A DNA stretch of 8,659 nt, from NCBI GenBank assembly GCA_024710535.1, contig JANJUO010000260.1, positions 1 through 8,659 of the forward strand, read 5' to 3'. Under the pieces are notes generated by a model. The model was not told the origin of the DNA and searched no databases. It saw only the letters and a list, made by a program, of their open reading frames with translations. Positions 6,783 to 8,659 of this stretch are shown here, piece after piece; position 1 is the stretch's first letter, and the number at the start of each line of letters is the position of its first letter. Made by a program: the position numbers and the translations under genes. Source of the DNA: a bacterium (GTDB lineage: Bacteria; Bacteroidota; Ignavibacteria; Kapaibacteriales; UBA2268).

Positions 6783-7112
6783 TTTAACACCTTAATTCTA
6801 ATTTACTTATTTCAAAAAATAATTTTTTAACTTGTAAAAATATAAAAATTCAAATTAACAATTTATTGGGAAAATTTCACCATAAAAAAATAAATAGATG
6901 AAATATTATTTCAAAAAAATGAAAAAATATTATTTTATGCTTTATATCCAAATTTCTAATACAAGCTCTCTACCCTTTTAGCACTCTGTTGCAATAGAAA
7001 ATCTTGGCTCATGAAACAAGAATGTCTGCTCTACTGTGTCAATATATTACAAGTAGATTAGACATTCCCTTCTGATTGGATAAAAGATAAATTCGATTTA
7101 TTCAAAAGACTG
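6783..7112. other. Intergenic region with no recognisable gene
   Basis: The left part (6783-6960) is AT-rich and must contain the promoter of the DHOD-like gene, though I find no exact TAnnTTTG there. It also holds an approximate direct repeat, AAATATTATTT near 6901 and again near 6925. The right part (about 6961-7080) is visibly less AT-rich and contains the long imperfect hairpin listed separately. The longest plus-strand ATG frame (from 6898) has only 27 codons. Confidence 0.7.
7020..7067. repeat. Long imperfect inverted repeat (16-bp arms)
   Basis: GAATGTCTGCTCTACT (7020-7035) and AGTAGATTAGACATTC (7052-7067) are reverse complements at 14 of 16 positions, the only mismatches being the central GC versus AA. 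The loop is 16 nt. The structure begins 45 nt past the stop of the outer-membrane protein gene. It has no strong T-tract in that direction, so it is not a typical intrinsic terminator. An mRNA 3'-end stabiliser, a dispersed repeat or a protein-binding site are possible. Confidence 0.6.
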
Positions 7113-7799
7113 TTAATAATCTTCTTCTTCCTCCGGCACAACTGGCGGATAGAGATTGAACAGATAATTGAATCCAACCGAAACTGATGCGGCTCTTGGA
7201 TTTGAATTATTTGTTATTGGCTCTTCGGGCAGTTCAGGAATATAATTTTTCATTGGATCAACTTTTGGAAAATCATTAAACATTTGATTCAAAAAGTAGC
7301 TTCCTTTGATAAAAACATTAAATCTGCCGGTGTCATCTGCCCAAATTGGATAAGTATAGCCAATTTGTACTTCACTCATTGTCGATAAATCATCAGTTTT
7401 TATTGCAATCCCTTCTGCATCGGCATTCAAGGCAGATCCAAAAGTAAAACCAAACAAAATTCCTTTGAAATTCAGACTTGCATTGAACACCAAATAATTG
7501 AAACTGTGCTGATATTTTTTGTCGGTTGCATCTTCTATAATAAAAAAGGAATAAGGCGAAAATCGCACATCCATAGAAATTCCAAGAGGATAATTTTCTG
7601 TAAGTGGCATATATACATGGATTCCGGCATCGGGCAAATTTGCAAGAGCAATGCCATTCTTACGTCCAAGCGGAGTTTCAACTCCATTTACTCCGAATTT
7701 CATACCCAATTGCGGACCAAAACTAATAGGAAAATTTTCCTGTGATTTTGCTTCAACCAAAATTCCAAAGCAAAGTAATAACAATATAAATTTTTTCAT
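7113..7799 (-). CDS. Secreted outer-membrane beta-barrel-like protein, function unknown
   Basis: A 228-residue protein whose ATG at 7799 has a perfect AGGAG six nt upstream (7806-7810). Residues 1-20 (MKKFILLLLCFGILVEAKSQ) form a Sec signal peptide with probable cleavage near AKSQ; the Cys at 10 is not in a lipobox. The mature part shows repeated short amphipathic strands with Gly and aromatic ends: ISFGPQLGMKFGV (25-37), GISMDVRFSPYSFF (73-86), NYLVFNASLNF (101-111), GILFGFTFGSAL (113-124), VQIGYTYPIW (144-153), RFNVFIKGSYFL (159-170) and AASVSVGFNYLFNLY (203-217). That is what a small outer-membrane barrel of the OmpA/OMP_b-brl kind looks like. I cannot name the family. The last strand is followed by an unusual Pro/Glu tail (PPVVPEEEEDY) instead of ending on the barrel's terminal aromatic residue. 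It is a single gene with intergenic regions on both sides. Confidence 0.7.
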   Translation of the reverse strand: MKKFILLLLCFGILVEAKSQENFPISFGPQLGMKFGVNGVETPLGRKNGIALANLPDAGIHVYMPLTENYPLGISMDVRFSPYSFFIIEDATDKKYQHSFNYLVFNASLNFKGILFGFTFGSALNADAEGIAIKTDDLSTMSEVQIGYTYPIWADDTGRFNVFIKGSYFLNQMFNDFPKVDPMKNYIPELPEEPITNNSNPRAASVSVGFNYLFNLYPPVVPEEEEDY

Positions 7800-8139
7800 T
7801 TGTTTCTCCTAAAAAAATATCATCATCAAACTTTATGCCACATTTTAATGGAAATCTTTGCAAAGTAAAGCCAACAGGATTTTATTTTTTAATAATTTAT
7901 TGGAATTTTAATTGTATTTAATAATTGCCGAAGTGATAATATTGAAATTCGAAATGCAATTACTTGAATTTAATGAAATTATTCAAATTCTTTGAGAACA
8001 AGTTTGCTAAAGATGAATCTTCCCCTCGCCCACCATAAATCTAATATGATTGATAATATAATTCAAATTAGCAATCTCTCGAAGATTAAATGGAAATGGA
8101 ACGTTGTGCGTTTTGAATTTAAAACATTTGATGTATTGC

Positions 8140-8171
8140 GATTTTTAGGATCTGAATCCAGAGTACAAATC
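8140..8171. repeat. Nested palindrome A
   Basis: GATTT (8140-8144) pairs with AAATC (8167-8171) and inside it GGAT (8148-8151) pairs with ATCC (8156-8159) around CTGA. The interrupted, nested symmetry and the G+C-richer composition compared with the flanks suggest a dispersed intergenic repeat unit rather than a coding sequence. Confidence 0.5.
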
Positions 8172-8183
8172 CCCTCCATCGTT

Positions 8184-8222
8184 GCTCATTTCGATACGAT
8201 GCTTCGCATCAACTCAATGAGC
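8184..8222. repeat. Nested palindrome B
   Basis: GCTCATT (8184-8190) pairs with AATGAGC (8216-8222). Inside, GATGC (8198-8202) pairs with GCATC (8206-8210) around a TTC loop. The arms contain the words TCGAT and CTCAATGAGC; a close variant, CTCAATAAGC, recurs at 8260-8269, so modules B and C are related. Confidence 0.6.
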
Positions 8223-8243
8223 GGTATATTTCCGTTGACTAAA

Positions 8244-8453
8244 TTAGTATTTCGACAGGCTCAATAAGCACTCGAAGTGTTTATCGAAGTCAAGGAATAT
8301 CAACAAATATTGATGTTTATTCATTCCATAAGCTCTTTTCTTGAGAATTTTCAAAACAATTGCCTTAAATTTTGCTTTATTTGCGATGAAAGATTGAGTA
8401 ACTGCGTTGTTGTACGCTTGATTTACTGCGGCGATTGCTTTGTGAGGGCAATT
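8244..8453 (-). pseudogene. Possible decayed transposase-like fragment
   Basis: On the minus strand a stop-free stretch of 69 codons follows a TAG (8454-8456) and ends at TAA (8244-8246). Its first part reads like real protein, rich in Ala and Lys: AIAAVNQAYNNAVTQSF, then KAIVLKILKKRAYGMNKHQY. The K-x-L-K-x-x-AYG pattern recalls the C-terminal end of ISL3-type transposases (IK.IKR.AYG), but the similarity is short and judged by eye. The last 16 or so codons run through palindrome C and look like read-through (SLSKY). No start codon with a ribosome-binding site, no upstream transposase body and no terminal inverted repeats are visible, so at best this is a small remnant. Confidence 0.3.
8251..8288. 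repeat. Nested palindrome C
   Basis: ATAAGCACT (8264-8272) pairs with AGTGTTTAT (8276-8284) around CGA, with one G-U pair. TTCGA (8251-8255) can pair with TCGAA (8284-8288) outside it, sharing one base with the inner arm. The TTTCGACAGGCTCAATAAGC wording resembles intergenic repeats I associate with Bacteroidota genomes, an impression that needs a genome search. Confidence 0.6.
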
Positions 8454-8659
8454 CTACTGTAATTTTGCATCAAATTATCAAAATTTATCCAAAAACTATA
8501 ATAGATTTACACTTTTTTAGAGATTTGGAATTTAGTCAATTGATAGTTCGATGAAAGAAATGAGAGTTTAAACATAATTTTAGTACTGCTTTATCCAAAA
8601 TTTCAAAAGATTTAAGTAATTTTATTAAGGAATTATGCAAAAATATAACATATATTGAT

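Larger units (their letters stand above)
7800..8659. other. Long region without an intact gene; repeats and possible gene remnants
   Basis: About 860 bases. The first 330 (7811-8139) are AT-rich, include the upstream region of the outer-membrane gene with a perfect 10-bp palindrome CTTTGCAAAG at 7856-7865, and show nothing else I recognise. From 8140 to 8290 lie three palindromic modules with higher G+C. From 8244 to 8453 the minus strand holds a possible decayed coding fragment. The last 200 bases are AT-rich, with no frame of useful length on either strand. Plus-strand open frames at 7992-8267 and 8277-8462 run through the palindromes and begin with TTG and GTG without ribosome-binding sites, so I do not treat them as genes. 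Confidence 0.7.

Noticed and set aside
7506..7745. Plus-strand open frame of 79 codons
   Set aside because: It is antisense to the secreted barrel gene, which has a signal peptide and strong ribosome-binding site.
7856..7865. Perfect palindrome CTTTGCAAAG upstream of the secreted barrel gene as an operator
   Set aside because: It is only ten bases, with no second copy seen near the gene; not enough to call a regulator site.
7992..8267. Plus-strand open frame of 91 codons
   Set aside because: It starts with TTG without a ribosome-binding site and its last third is translation of palindromes A and B; the peptide shows no protein-like pattern.
8277..8462. Plus-strand open frame of 61 codons
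   Set aside because: It begins with GTG inside palindrome C, has no ribosome-binding site, and the opposite strand reads more like protein.
8635..8658. ATG preceded by AAGGAA near the right edge, suggesting a gene start
   Set aside because: The frame stops at TGA after seven codons, so no gene continues past the edge in this frame.

Overview
The window is strongly AT-rich. Its gene content suggests a member of the Bacteroidota/Ignavibacteria (Chlorobi-Bacteroidetes) branch: a DUF2490-type outer-membrane barrel, a second small Gram-negative outer-membrane barrel, a 328-residue dihydroorotate-dehydrogenase-like protein of the kind common in Bacteroidota, and a Bacteroidota-style promoter (TTTG, 18 nt, TAnnTTTG) ahead of the pyrophosphatase gene. 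Several genes also have clear Shine-Dalgarno sequences (AGGAG, AAGGTG, GGAG), which is less typical of Bacteroidia proper and may point to a side branch. The lineage is inferred from gene families and is not certain.

Layout. 1-478 (-): the N-terminal part of a secreted protein of unknown function, cut by the window edge. 607-867 (+): a small frame made almost entirely of a degenerate 21-bp/7-residue tandem repeat, which may be a peptide gene or only a DNA repeat. 1119-3202 (-): a tight three-gene operon, in transcription order a VTC-domain polyphosphate polymerase, a DUF4956 membrane protein and a DUF2490 outer-membrane barrel, with an 11-nt overlap and then a 1-nt gap. 3203-3531: a divergent promoter region. 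3532-5721 (+): hppA, a membrane-bound ion-pumping pyrophosphatase with K+-dependent signature residues. 5746-5780: a strong hairpin terminator shared with the convergent gene. 5796-6782 (-): an FMN-binding DHOD-like protein lacking the usual Cys/Ser catalytic base. 6783-7112: non-coding, with a long imperfect hairpin. 7113-7799 (-): a small secreted, probably outer-membrane, barrel protein. 7800-8659: about 860 bp with no convincing intact gene. It holds three palindromic repeats and a possible decayed transposase-like fragment on the minus strand.

How the genes may work together. The VTC protein would polymerise the gamma-phosphate of ATP into polyphosphate and DUF4956 is its usual inner-membrane companion. 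The outer-membrane barrel in the same transcription unit raises the possibility of an envelope-spanning arrangement. Divergently, hppA recovers energy from pyrophosphate as an ion gradient. The result is a cluster around phosphoanhydride metabolism. That functional link is inferred from position. No defence system, CRISPR array, tRNA or rRNA was seen.
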